Shown here in pieces: positions 1 to 6,416 of a stretch of 10,478 nucleotides of DNA (within the stretch, counting starts at the first letter, position 1; every line of letters starts with the position of its first letter). Position numbers and translations under genes: made by a program. Source of the DNA: Oscillospiraceae bacterium (GTDB lineage Bacteria; Bacillota; Clostridia; Oscillospirales; Acutalibacteraceae); NCBI GenBank assembly GCA_021640185.1, contig JAJXDX010000026.1:1-10478 (forward strand), written 5' to 3'. A model generated the notes under the pieces. The model did not search any database. It saw only the letters and a list, made by a program, of their open reading frames with translations, and had not been told where the DNA came from.

Positions 1-452
1 CCGCCGCACAGCGCCCGGATCTGCTCGGCCATCGCGTCGCTCGTCAGCGGCCCGGTCGCGATCACGGTCACGCCGTCCGCGGGGATCTGCGTCGCCTCGC
101 CCTCGTGCACCCGGATCCGCGGATGGCTGCGGATCTGCTCGGTCACGGCGGCGGAGAACCGGTCGCGGTCCACCGCCAGTGCGCCCCCGGCAGGCACGCT
201 CGTGCGCCGCGCGATCGGCACGCATAGGCTGCCTAAGCGCGCCATCTCCTCTTTCAGCAGCCCCGCCGCGCTCTCGACCCTTTGCGCCTTGAGCGAGTTC
301 GAACAAACCAGCTCCGCAAACAGCGGCGAATGGTGCGCCGGCGTGTACCGCTGCGGCTTCATCTCCCACAGGTCGACGTCCTGCCCCCGCTGCGCCGCGG
401 CGAAGGCCGCCTCGCAGCCCGCCAGTCCCGCGCCGATCACCGTCACCGCCAT
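1..452 (-). CDS. trmFO: TrmFO, folate/FAD-dependent tRNA (uracil-54-C5)-methyltransferase, C-terminal part cut off by window edge
   Basis: TrmFO makes ribothymidine at U54 in the T-loop of tRNA, using methylenetetrahydrofolate and FAD rather than SAM. About 150 N-terminal residues are visible, roughly a third of the usual 430-450. The Rossmann FAD-binding motif GAGLAG lies at residues 7-12. The family block ELVCSNSLK carries a conserved Cys at residue 50. VPAGGALAVDR and IATGPLTSD follow in the expected order. The ATG at 452 is preceded by an AAGGAGG ribosome binding site at 459-465 with 6 bases of spacing. It is the last visible gene of the minus-strand cluster, 43 bases after the topA stop, which is a common Firmicutes arrangement. 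No promoter is seen in that gap, so it is probably co-transcribed with topA. Identification is confident; only the 3' end is missing. Confidence 0.95.
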   Translation of the reverse strand, partial: MAVTVIGAGLAGCEAAFAAAQRGQDVDLWEMKPQRYTPAHHSPLFAELVCSNSLKAQRVESAAGLLKEEMARLGSLCVPIARRTSVPAGGALAVDRDRFSAAVTEQIRSHPRIRVHEGEATQIPADGVTVIATGPLTSDAMAEQIRALCG

Positions 453-495
453 GTGTTTCCTCCTTTTCGGCCGTACATGGGCGCGGCCGTTTCGG

Positions 496-2619
496 TCACG
501 CCTGTCCGCCGTCCCCGTCCTTTTTCGCCTTTTCCTTCGGTGCCGCGGCACAGGTATAGCCGCAGTTCTCGTCCAAACAGACCAGCCCGCCGTCGCGCCC
601 GCCTTTTTTGAACAGCGTCTTGCCGCATTTCGGGCACACCTGCGCCGTCGGCTCGTTCCATGTGGCGAATTTGCATTTCGGATAGTTGTCGCACCCGAAG
701 AACTTGCGCCCGCGCTTGCTCTTTTTCGCGGACAGCGGCCCGCCGCACAGCGGGCAGTGTCCCGGCGCCGTTTCCACGATCCGTTTGGTGTTCTTGCACT
801 CCGGGTATCCCGGACAGGCCAAGAACTTCCCGTACCGCCCGGTCTTGATCACCATGCGCCGGCCGCACAACTCACAGATCTCGTCGGATTCCTCGTCCGG
901 CACTTCCACCTTGTCCAGATCCTTTTCCGCCGCGATCAGCGACTGCTCGAACCCGGCATAGAACTCGCTCAGCGTATCCACCCAATCGGCCTTGCCGTTC
1001 TCCACGCTGTCCAGCTGCCGCTCCATGTTCGCGGTGAAGTCCAGATCCACGATCTCGGGAAAACGCTCCTTCATCAGCCCGGTCACGATCTCGCCCAGTT
1101 TCGTCGGCTTGATCGCTTTGCCGTCGCGCTCCACGTATTCGCGCGCCAAAATGGTGCTGACGGTCGTGGCATAGGTGGACGGACGGCCGATGCCGCTCTC
1201 CTCCATCGCCTTGATCAGCGTCGCCTCGTTATAGCGTGCGGGCGGCTGCGTGAAGTGCTGGTTGCCGGTCAGCTTGCGGCAGAACAGGCCGTCGCCCTGC
1301 CGGATCTCCGGCAGGGGCTTGTTCTCGCCGTCTTTGTCGTTCTGCTCGTCGCGCCCCTCGGTGTACAGCACCGTGTGGCCGTCGAACTTGACCGTATAGC
1401 CGGACGCCTTGAACAGATACTGCCCGGCCGTGATGTCCACTTGGCAGGTGTTCTGGATCTGGTCGGCCATCAGGCTGGCCATGAAGCGCTCCCAGATCAG
1501 GCGGTACAGCCGGTACTGATCCGGCGTCAGCGAATCCTGCACCCGCTCCGGCGTCAGCGACGGCGTCGACGGGCGGATCGCCTCGTGCGCGTCCTGTGCG
1601 TTGCTCTTGGTCTTGAACACCCGCTTTTTGGCCGGCAGATACTGCTCGCCGTACGTCTGACGGATATAGTCGTTGCCCGCGGCGCGCGCCTCGTCGGAGA
1701 TGCGCAGCGAGTCGGTACGCATATAGGTGATCAGACCGGTCGCGCCGATCCCGGCGATCTCCACGCCTTCATACAGCTCCTGCGCCGCCTTCATCGTGCG
1801 GCGGGAGGAGAACCCCAGCTTACGGTTGGCGTCCTGCTGCATGGTGGAGGTCGTGAAGGGCGGCGCAGGCGCCACCTTGCGCTCGCCGGTCTTGACGGCC
1901 GAGGCGACGAACGCCGCGTTCTTCAGTTCCGCCAGCAGCGCGTCGGCCTGCGCCTTGTCGGCGATCTTCATTTTTCCCTGCGTCGTGCCGTAGAACTTCG
2001 CCGGGAACTGCCGCCCCTTCTCCGTCACCGAAAGCATGGCGTCCAGCGTCCAATATTCCTCGCTGACGAAGGCGCGGATCTCGTTCTCCCGATCCACCAC
2101 CAAGCTGACCGTCGCCGACTGCACACGTCCGGCAGACAGCCCCTTGCGGACTTTTTTCCACAAAAACGGACTGAGCTTGTAGCCCACGATACGGTCGAGC
2201 ACGCGCCGCGCCTGCTGGGCGTTGACCAGATCCATGTCGATGCGGCGCGGATGGTCGATGCTCGCGAGCACGCAGCTTTTCGTCACCTCGTTGAAGGTGA
2301 CGCGGTCCTGCTCGTCGATCGGCATCCCCAGCAGCTGTGAAAGATGCCACGCGATCGCCTCTCCCTCGCGGTCCGGGTCGGTCGCCAGAATGACGCCGTC
2401 GCTGTGCGCCGCGGCATCCTTCAGCTGCCGCAGCAGCGCGCTCTTGCCGGGGATATCGACATAGCGCGGCTTGAACCGGTGCTCGATGTCCACGCCCAGC
2501 AGCGTTTTGGGCAGATCGCGGATATGCCCGCCGGAGGCCATGACCTCATAGCCGTCCCCCAGATATTTCTTCACCGTTTTGGCCTTGGTCGGCGACTCCA
2601 TGATGACCAGCTTCGCCAT
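496..2619 (-). CDS. topA: DNA topoisomerase I (type IA) with three C-terminal zinc ribbons
   Basis: Relaxes negative supercoils by single-strand passage. The protein is 707 residues, a normal length. The Toprim domain starts with KLVIMESPTKAK (catalytic Glu8) and holds DPDREGEA (Asp81, Asp83). The active-site tyrosine is Tyr299 in GLITYMRTDS. The HEAIRPS block follows at about 345-351 and GIGRPSTYA at about 476-484. Three tetra-Cys zinc ribbons close the protein at about 582-608, 622-649 and 662-686, followed by a short Lys/Asp/Gly tail. Start choice: an in-frame GTG at 2625 lies only 3 bases from the AAAGGA ribosome binding site, while the ATG at 2619 lies 9 bases away and gives the family's usual MAKLVI start, so 2619 is preferred. 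It sits 34 bases after dprA and is probably in the same transcript. Confidence 0.97.
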   Translation of the reverse strand: MAKLVIMESPTKAKTVKKYLGDGYEVMASGGHIRDLPKTLLGVDIEHRFKPRYVDIPGKSALLRQLKDAAAHSDGVILATDPDREGEAIAWHLSQLLGMPIDEQDRVTFNEVTKSCVLASIDHPRRIDMDLVNAQQARRVLDRIVGYKLSPFLWKKVRKGLSAGRVQSATVSLVVDRENEIRAFVSEEYWTLDAMLSVTEKGRQFPAKFYGTTQGKMKIADKAQADALLAELKNAAFVASAVKTGERKVAPAPPFTTSTMQQDANRKLGFSSRRTMKAAQELYEGVEIAGIGATGLITYMRTDSLRISDEARAAGNDYIRQTYGEQYLPAKKRVFKTKSNAQDAHEAIRPSTPSLTPERVQDSLTPDQYRLYRLIWERFMASLMADQIQNTCQVDITAGQYLFKASGYTVKFDGHTVLYTEGRDEQNDKDGENKPLPEIRQGDGLFCRKLTGNQHFTQPPARYNEATLIKAMEESGIGRPSTYATTVSTILAREYVERDGKAIKPTKLGEIVTGLMKERFPEIVDLDFTANMERQLDSVENGKADWVDTLSEFYAGFEQSLIAAEKDLDKVEVPDEESDEICELCGRRMVIKTGRYGKFLACPGYPECKNTKRIVETAPGHCPLCGGPLSAKKSKRGRKFFGCDNYPKCKFATWNEPTAQVCPKCGKTLFKKGGRDGGLVCLDENCGYTCAAAPKEKAKKDGDGGQA

Positions 2620-2653
2620 CGGCACTCATCCTTTCCGTCCCCTGCGGCCGCGT

Positions 2654-3934
2654 TCAGCCGCGCGTGTATTTCTGCCCGGCGGAATTTTTCGCCGCGCCCA
2701 GCATCTCCAGTTCCGTCAGCGCCGCCAGCAGACGCGGCACGGGCAGCCCTGCGGCCGCCGAAAGCTCGTCGACGGCGATCGGCGTGTCCGACAGCGCCTG
2801 CCACGCGGTCAACGCATCCGGCGATGCACCCTCCGGTGCGTGCTTTTCTTCTTTCACCGGCTCATCCCCGCCGTCCGGCTCGGCCGCCTTGCGCCCGAAC
2901 AGCGAACGGCGGCGCTTTTTGCCGCCCTTTTCCTCTTTTTCGGCTTTGCGGCGCTCTTTCCGTTCCTCACCGCCCGCCTTCACGGCGATCGGCGGAAGGC
3001 CACGCTCCTGCCGTTCGATCCGCGCCTCGGCCGCCGCAGCGGCATCCAGGTCGAGCAGGCCGGGATACAGCGGTGCATATTCGCGCAGGATGTCGGCGGC
3101 ACAGGTCACCAGCGCCGCGCCCATGCGGATCTCGCGGTGGCAGCCGTCGTTGATGTGTCCGGCCAGCGTTCCCGGTATCGCGAACAGGTCGCGTCCCATC
3201 TCGCGGGCCAGTCTGGCCGTCGTGCCTGCACCGCTGCGGGCCGGTGTTTCGCCAAGGCAGACGCCTTGGCTCATGCCCGCGATCAGCCGGTTGCGGATCG
3301 GGAAGATGCACTCATACGGCTCGCCGGGCGCAAATTCGCTGATCAGTGCGCCGCCCTGCGCCAATATCGCCCGGCGCAGCGCCGTGTTCGGCGCGGGATA
3401 CTCCTCGTTCGGCGGACAGGCCAGCACAGCGACCGTCACGCCGCCGCCGTCCAAAGCGCCGGAATGTGCGGCCGCGTCGATGCCTACGGCACCGCCGCTG
3501 ATCACGGTCACGCCCGCAGCCGCCAGCCCGGCGGCGATGCGGAACGCATCGCGCATCCCCTGCTCCGAGGCCCGGCGCGTCCCCACCATGCCGATCCCCG
3601 GCAGCGCCGTCAGATCCGGCATGGTCCCGCGCCCGTACAGCACCACGGGACGGTCCGGCAGGCGGCTGAGCGCCTCCGGATATGCCACGTCCTCCGGCGT
3701 CAGCACCCAGATGCCCTCGTTGACCGTCCGCTCCAAGATCCGCCGTGCGGCGGTCAGCGACTTGTCCGCCAGCCGGTCACGCAGTTCCTGCGCGATCGGC
3801 AGCGCACGCAGTTCCTCCGCCGTCGCGGCATAGGCCCCGGCAGCATCGCCAAAACGCTCCAGCAGCGGCTCGGTCGCCGCTTCGCCGGGACGCAGCGCCT
3901 GCGATAACCACACCCAGTACAGTCGGCTGTCCAT
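2654..3934 (-). CDS. dprA: DprA/Smf, DNA-processing protein A with a charged linker before its C-terminal winged helix
   Basis: DprA binds incoming single-stranded DNA during natural transformation, protects it and loads RecA. The protein is 426 residues. An N-terminal helical region (about 1-75) precedes the Rossmann-like core, which contains GIGMVGTRRASEQG (113-126), SGGAVGIDAAAH (146-157), FPIRNRLIAGMS (211-222) and SGAGTTARLA (234-243). The C-terminal part (about 372-426) looks like the winged-helix domain seen in many DprA proteins. Between them, about 300-371, is a stretch rich in Lys, Arg and Glu (for example GKKRRRSLFGRK), probably disordered and longer than the usual linker. The ATG at 3934 follows a GAAGGAAGG ribosome binding site. 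It lies 39 bases after the RNA methyltransferase gene. The dprA-topA-trmFO order is familiar in Firmicutes. Whether this organism is naturally competent cannot be judged here. Confidence 0.95.
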   Translation of the reverse strand: MDSRLYWVWLSQALRPGEAATEPLLERFGDAAGAYAATAEELRALPIAQELRDRLADKSLTAARRILERTVNEGIWVLTPEDVAYPEALSRLPDRPVVLYGRGTMPDLTALPGIGMVGTRRASEQGMRDAFRIAAGLAAAGVTVISGGAVGIDAAAHSGALDGGGVTVAVLACPPNEEYPAPNTALRRAILAQGGALISEFAPGEPYECIFPIRNRLIAGMSQGVCLGETPARSGAGTTARLAREMGRDLFAIPGTLAGHINDGCHREIRMGAALVTCAADILREYAPLYPGLLDLDAAAAAEARIERQERGLPPIAVKAGGEERKERRKAEKEEKGGKKRRRSLFGRKAAEPDGGDEPVKEEKHAPEGASPDALTAWQALSDTPIAVDELSAAAGLPVPRLLAALTELEMLGAAKNSAGQKYTRG

Positions 3935-3973
3935 CGGTATGCCTTCCTTCGCTCGTTATTCGGTGTCCCCGCT

Positions 3974-4780
3974 TTATCGCGGGCGCACCATCTCCCACAT
4001 CACGATCCCCGCCGCCAGCGAGGCGTTGAGCGACTCGGCGCGCCCCGCCATGCGGATCGTCACGCGCTGTGCGCAGGCCGCCACCGTTTCCGGGCGCAGC
4101 CCGCTGCCCTCGTTGCCGATCGCACACAGGCTGCCCGGCGCGGTCACCCCGGCGGTGTCCACCGGCCGCGCGCTGGGATCCACCACACAGGCATAGGCCG
4201 TCATCCCGCGCGCCTGCAGCGCCGCGATCGTTTCCGGCAGGCTGCCCGCCGCCAGCAGCGGCAGGCGGAACACGCCGCCCATGCTGCCGCGCAGCACCTT
4301 CGGGTTGCCCACGTCGCAGCAGCCGTCGGACAGCAGCAGCCCGTTCAGGCCGAACGCCTCGGCCGCACGGATCATCGTCCCCAGATTGCCGGGGTCGCGG
4401 ATATCCTCCAGCACGACGTAGCGCCCCGTCGTATCTATTTTATCCAAAATCGGCCGATCGTCAAGTGCCATCGGCGAACGCACGGTGCAGAACACCCCCT
4501 GCGGCCCCACGGTGTCCGCCATCGCCCGCGAGAGCGACGGCGCGATCTCCACCGCCTGCTCGGCGGCCGCGCACAGCGCCTCCACCGTTTCCGGATAGTT
4601 CTCGCGCGCCTCGGCGGTGTACAGCAGCACCTGCGGCGCGAAGCCGGAGCGCAGCGCGTCCTCACACAGCCGCGCCCCCTCGATCGCGTACAGCCCGCTC
4701 TCGCGGCGGGCGTGCGCGTCGCGGCACAGCGCGCGCCACTGCTTCACCAGCCGGTTGTCCTTGCTCGTCACCACGTCCAT
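3974..4780 (-). CDS. TrmH/SpoU-family RNA 2'-O-methyltransferase
   Basis: A SAM-dependent methyltransferase of the knotted SPOUT class that adds 2'-O-methyl groups to rRNA or tRNA; the target base cannot be told from sequence. From the ATG at 4780 the protein is 268 residues. The N-terminal 100 residues match the SpoU substrate-binding domain (start MDVVTSKDNRLVK, then YAIEGARLCEDAL). The catalytic domain carries motif 1, EDIRDPGNLGTMIRAAEAFG (about 125-144, with Asn132 and Arg138), motif 2, IGNEGSGL (221-228), and motif 3, ESLNASLAAG (249-258). Start choice: an ATG at 4804 would add eight residues but has no ribosome binding site, whereas the ATG at 4780 has GGGAG 7 bases upstream and matches relatives. 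It is probably the first gene of the cluster that continues into dprA, topA and trmFO. The nearest characterised types are RlmB, TrmH and TsnR; no symbol is assigned. Confidence 0.9.
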   Translation of the reverse strand: MDVVTSKDNRLVKQWRALCRDAHARRESGLYAIEGARLCEDALRSGFAPQVLLYTAEARENYPETVEALCAAAEQAVEIAPSLSRAMADTVGPQGVFCTVRSPMALDDRPILDKIDTTGRYVVLEDIRDPGNLGTMIRAAEAFGLNGLLLSDGCCDVGNPKVLRGSMGGVFRLPLLAAGSLPETIAALQARGMTAYACVVDPSARPVDTAGVTAPGSLCAIGNEGSGLRPETVAACAQRVTIRMAGRAESLNASLAAGIVMWEMVRPR

Positions 4781-4818
4781 CGTCCCGCTCCCATCGTTCT
4801 TCATAAGGTATATATCGG

Positions 4819-4849
4819 CCTGTATTTTTCTCTGTCCCCGGCAGTCTAT
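4819..4849 (-). promoter_or_regulatory. Possible weak promoter for the methyltransferase-dprA-topA-trmFO cluster
   Basis: Reading the minus strand just before the methyltransferase gene there is GGGACA, about 18 bases, then TATATA ending near 4811. The -35 is a poor match (four of six) and the -10 is only fair. Position supports it: the preceding operon ends in a hairpin at 4868-4897, so the cluster needs its own promoter somewhere in this 90-base gap. Exact bounds are approximate and the call is an inference. Confidence 0.3.
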
Positions 4850-4864
4850 CTCCCGGTGATAAGG

Positions 4865-4897
4865 AAAATTGCGTCCGGCGTTGCCGCCGGGCGCAAT
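4865..4897 (-). terminator. Rho-independent terminator after rplT
   Basis: On the minus strand, 11 bases past the rplT stop, a 13-position stem (arms 4885-4897 and 4868-4880, one A/C mismatch) closes on a GCAA tetraloop. The 3' arm runs into TTTTCCTT, a short and imperfect U tract. On the plus strand the same hairpin is followed, five bases later, by TTTTTT, so it could also stop readthrough from the other side. It separates the infC-rpmI-rplT operon from the methyltransferase cluster. Confidence 0.75.
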
Positions 4898-4907
4898 CCT
4901 AGCTTTT

Positions 4908-5264
4908 TTATTTCAGGGCCTCTTTGGCCTTTTCGGTCAGCGCGGTGAACGCCGCCGCATCGGACACCGCCAGCTCGGCGAGCATCTTGCGGTTGAGGGT
5001 CACACCGGCCTTTTTCAGACCGTTCATGAAGGTGGAATAGTTCATGCCGTTGAGCTTGGCCGCCGCATTGATGCGGGCGATCCACAGGCGGCGGAAGTCA
5101 CGCTTGCGCTGACGGCGGCCGATATAAGCATACTGGCCGGATTTCATGACCGCTTCTTTCGCGGTCTTGAACAGCTTGGACTTCGCACCGTAATAGCCCT
5201 TGGCGAGCTTCAGAACTTTTTTCCGTCTTTTACGCGTCATCATCGCGCCTTTGATACGTGCCAT
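4908..5264 (-). CDS. rplT: 50S ribosomal protein L20
   Basis: L20 is an early-assembly protein of the large subunit that binds 23S rRNA. In Firmicutes it also represses its own operon by binding the infC leader. The 118-residue length is standard. The sequence shows the basic N-terminal extension MARIKGAMMTRKRRKK, then VLKLAKGYYGAKSKLF, MKSGQYAY, RQRKRDFRRLWIARINAAA and the C-terminal globular part ending LAVSDAAAFTALTEKAKEAL. A GGAGGT ribosome binding site lies 8 bases before the ATG at 5264. It is the last gene of the operon, 31 bases after rpmI. Confidence 0.98.
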   Translation of the reverse strand: MARIKGAMMTRKRRKKVLKLAKGYYGAKSKLFKTAKEAVMKSGQYAYIGRRQRKRDFRRLWIARINAAAKLNGMNYSTFMNGLKKAGVTLNRKMLAELAVSDAAAFTALTEKAKEALK

Positions 5265-5295
5265 CTTTCTTTACCTCCGTTTCACGCTTGGCCGA

Positions 5296-5493
5296 TTATT
5301 TGTAGGGGATCATGCGCTTGATCGCGGCAAGATTGGTCTTGTCGGCCGAAACGGTCTTGCGCAGATTTCTCTTGCGTTTCGTGGTCTTCTTGTTGAGGAT
5401 GTGCGACTTGTAGGCATGGCCGCGGATGGCCTTACCGGTCTTGCTCAGCTTGAAGCGCTTCTTCGCACCGCTGTGCGTTTTGATCTTAGGCAT
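5296..5493 (-). CDS. rpmI: 50S ribosomal protein L35
   Basis: A small, very basic large-subunit protein of 65 residues, the usual size. It begins MPKIKTHSGAKKRFKLSKTG and has the typical AYKSHILNKKTTKRKRNLRK block and a KRMIPYK end. The ATG at 5493 follows an AAGGAGG ribosome binding site at 5503-5509 with 9 bases of spacing. It lies between infC and rplT in the conserved operon. The unusually long 95-base gap upstream holds two hairpins, described separately, that could couple or limit its translation. Confidence 0.98.
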   Translation of the reverse strand: MPKIKTHSGAKKRFKLSKTGKAIRGHAYKSHILNKKTTKRKRNLRKTVSADKTNLAAIKRMIPYK

Positions 5494-5528
5494 ATTCTAT
5501 GTCCTCCTTAGTTCAGCTATTTGTGTAA

Positions 5529-5591
5529 ACAGGCCGCCGGAAAGCAGGCCTGTACGCAACGGATCGTTCGTCGGGTGACGCTCACGCGTCA
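5529..5591 (-). other. Two hairpins in the infC-rpmI intergenic region
   Basis: The first hairpin is TGACGC-GTGA-GCGTCA (5591-5576), a 6-bp stem with a GNRA-type loop whose 5' arm includes the infC stop codon TGA. The second has arms ACAGGCC (5553-5547) and GGCCTGT (5535-5529), a 7-bp stem over an 11-base loop. It is followed by TTACACAAA, with no U tract, so neither looks like a terminator. The second stem ends about 20 bases before the rpmI ribosome binding site. Candidate roles are mRNA stability, translational coupling or an L20 contact, all inferred. Confidence 0.5.
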
Positions 5592-6107
5592 CTTCGCGGC
5601 CTTCGGCGCAAGGAACATCAGCATATTGCGCCCTTCCAGCTTGGCGGGCTTCTCCACCACGGCCAGCTCCGCCAGCGCATCGGCAAAGCGGCGCATCGGC
5701 TCCAGTCCCAGCTCGGGGTGTGCCATCTCGCGTCCGCGGAAGCGGATGCTCGCCTTCACCTTGTCGCCGTGCTGCAAAAACTTCGTCGCCTGCGCGACCT
5801 TGGTATTGAAATCGCCGATGTCGATATTCAGTCCCAGCCGGACTTCCTTGATATCGACGACGTGCTGGTTCTTGCGTGCTTCCTTTTCCTTTTTCGCCTG
5901 CTCGAAGCGGAACTTGCCGTAGTCCATGATGCGGCAGACGGGCGGTACGGCGGCAGGCGCGATCTTCACCAGATCCAGCCCGGCCTCATCGGCAAGGTTC
6001 TGCGCCGCACGCGCGGTCATCACGCCCAGCTGTGCTCCGTCCGCACCGATCACCCGGATCTGCGCGTCACGGATCTGCTCGTTGATCTGCAATTCTTTCT
6101 TGGCTAT
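5589..6107 (-). CDS. infC: Translation initiation factor IF-3, apparently starting at an AUA codon
   Basis: IF-3 keeps 30S subunits free of 50S and checks start codon and initiator tRNA pairing. The predicted protein is 172 residues, normal for the family. It begins (M)AKKELQINEQIRD, then has VPPVCRIMDYGKFRFEQ (55-70), the helical linker AKKEKEARKN, and the C-terminal domain with RFRGREMAH (122-130) and VEKPAKLEGRNM (151-162). Start choice: no ATG, GTG or TTG lies in frame near the family's usual N-terminus; the first in-frame ATG is at 6965, inside other genes. The codon that fits is ATA at 6107-6105, seven bases after GGAGGTG at 6121-6115, and it places the first residue exactly where homologues begin. 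Non-AUG infC starts (AUU, AUC, AUA) are known and make IF-3 self-limiting. It is the first gene of infC-rpmI-rplT. Confidence 0.95.
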   Translation of the reverse strand: MAKKELQINEQIRDAQIRVIGADGAQLGVMTARAAQNLADEAGLDLVKIAPAAVPPVCRIMDYGKFRFEQAKKEKEARKNQHVVDIKEVRLGLNIDIGDFNTKVAQATKFLQHGDKVKASIRFRGREMAHPELGLEPMRRFADALAELAVVEKPAKLEGRNMLMFLAPKAAK

Positions 6108-6114
6108 GGGAACG

Positions 6115-6121
6115 CACCTCC
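6115..6121 (-). promoter_or_regulatory. Strong ribosome binding site that fixes the infC start
   Basis: GGAGGTG is fully complementary to the 3' end of 16S rRNA and sits 7 bases before the AUA codon at 6107. No ATG, GTG or TTG in the infC frame is within reach of it. The same transcript carries CACCTC at 6244-6239, which could pair with GAGGTG here. Confidence 0.85.
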
Positions 6122-6137
6122 ATTTGCTCCGTATCGG

Positions 6138-6170
6138 AAAAACAAAAAAGCGGACAGCCTCGCTGCCCGC
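6138..6170 (-). terminator. Rho-independent terminator inside the infC leader
   Basis: Minus strand: GCGGGCAGC (6170-6162), loop GAG, GCTGTCCGC (6158-6150). The 9-bp stem has one G-U pair and is followed at once by TTTTTTGTTTTT. It lies about 30 bases before the infC start and after the promoter, so it cannot end a previous gene on this strand. It must act as an attenuator, with readthrough needed for infC-rpmI-rplT expression. Confidence 0.88.
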
Positions 6171-6281
6171 AAAAACCACGACGCACCTGCCCGCACGGCG
6201 GGCGGTCTGTCGGTATCTACCCTTCGGAACGTGATCCTGAGGTGAGAGCGGGCAAACGCTCTGCTTGATTTGTCGTGCATC

Positions 6282-6310
6282 ATTATACCACCCGTCATCC
6301 GCCTTGTCAA
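6282..6310 (-). promoter_or_regulatory. Consensus housekeeping sigma promoter of infC-rpmI-rplT
   Basis: TTGACA (6310-6305), a 17-base spacer and TATAAT (6287-6282) match the sigma70/sigmaA consensus at all twelve positions. Upstream of the -35, positions 6330-6311 read on the minus strand as an A-run, CGAG, then another A-run, resembling an UP element. A perfect promoter followed by a terminator in the leader fits an operon whose output is set after initiation. Confidence 0.92.
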
Positions 6311-6345
6311 GTCCTTTTTCTCGTTTTTTTCGTGCGAAAAACCCG

Positions 6346-6374
6346 TTGAGATCTGCTCTCCTGTCTGATATAAT
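6346..6374 (+). promoter_or_regulatory. Promoter of ppa, divergent from infC
   Basis: TTGAGA (6346-6351), a 17-base spacer and TATAAT (6369-6374). The -10 is perfect and the -35 differs at one base. The two divergent -35 boxes are only 35 bases apart, separated by T and A runs. The predicted ppa leader is short, about 35 bases, with no visible regulatory fold. Confidence 0.88.
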
Positions 6375-6416
6375 AGTATCATCGAATATATCACGACCAT
6401 CCAAGGAGGAGAACCG

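Larger units (their letters stand above)
6108..6275 (-). promoter_or_regulatory. infC operon leader, candidate L20-type attenuator
   Basis: About 168 bases of untranslated leader lie between the predicted transcription start near 6275 and the infC start. On the minus strand it holds a small hairpin (AGAGCG, 6-base loop, CGCTCT at 6262-6245), a GC hairpin (GCCCGC-CGT-GCGGGC at 6203-6189) and a terminator hairpin (6170-6150). Two TGCCCGC/GCCCGC segments and two GCGGGCA segments can swap partners, so terminator and antiterminator forms are both possible. L20 leaders upstream of infC are an established Firmicutes class. I infer this is one, but did not match it base by base to the 23S-like L20 site. 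Confidence 0.65.

Noticed and set aside
202..2340. 712-codon open frame on the plus strand opposite topA
   Set aside because: It mirrors the GC-rich topA frame, has low-complexity Arg/Leu/His composition, no ribosome binding site and no family resemblance, while topA on the minus strand is certain.
2579..3907. Long plus-strand open frames (442 and 389 codons) opposite dprA
   Set aside because: These are antisense shadows with Arg/Pro/Ser-biased composition; the minus-strand DprA motifs are unambiguous.
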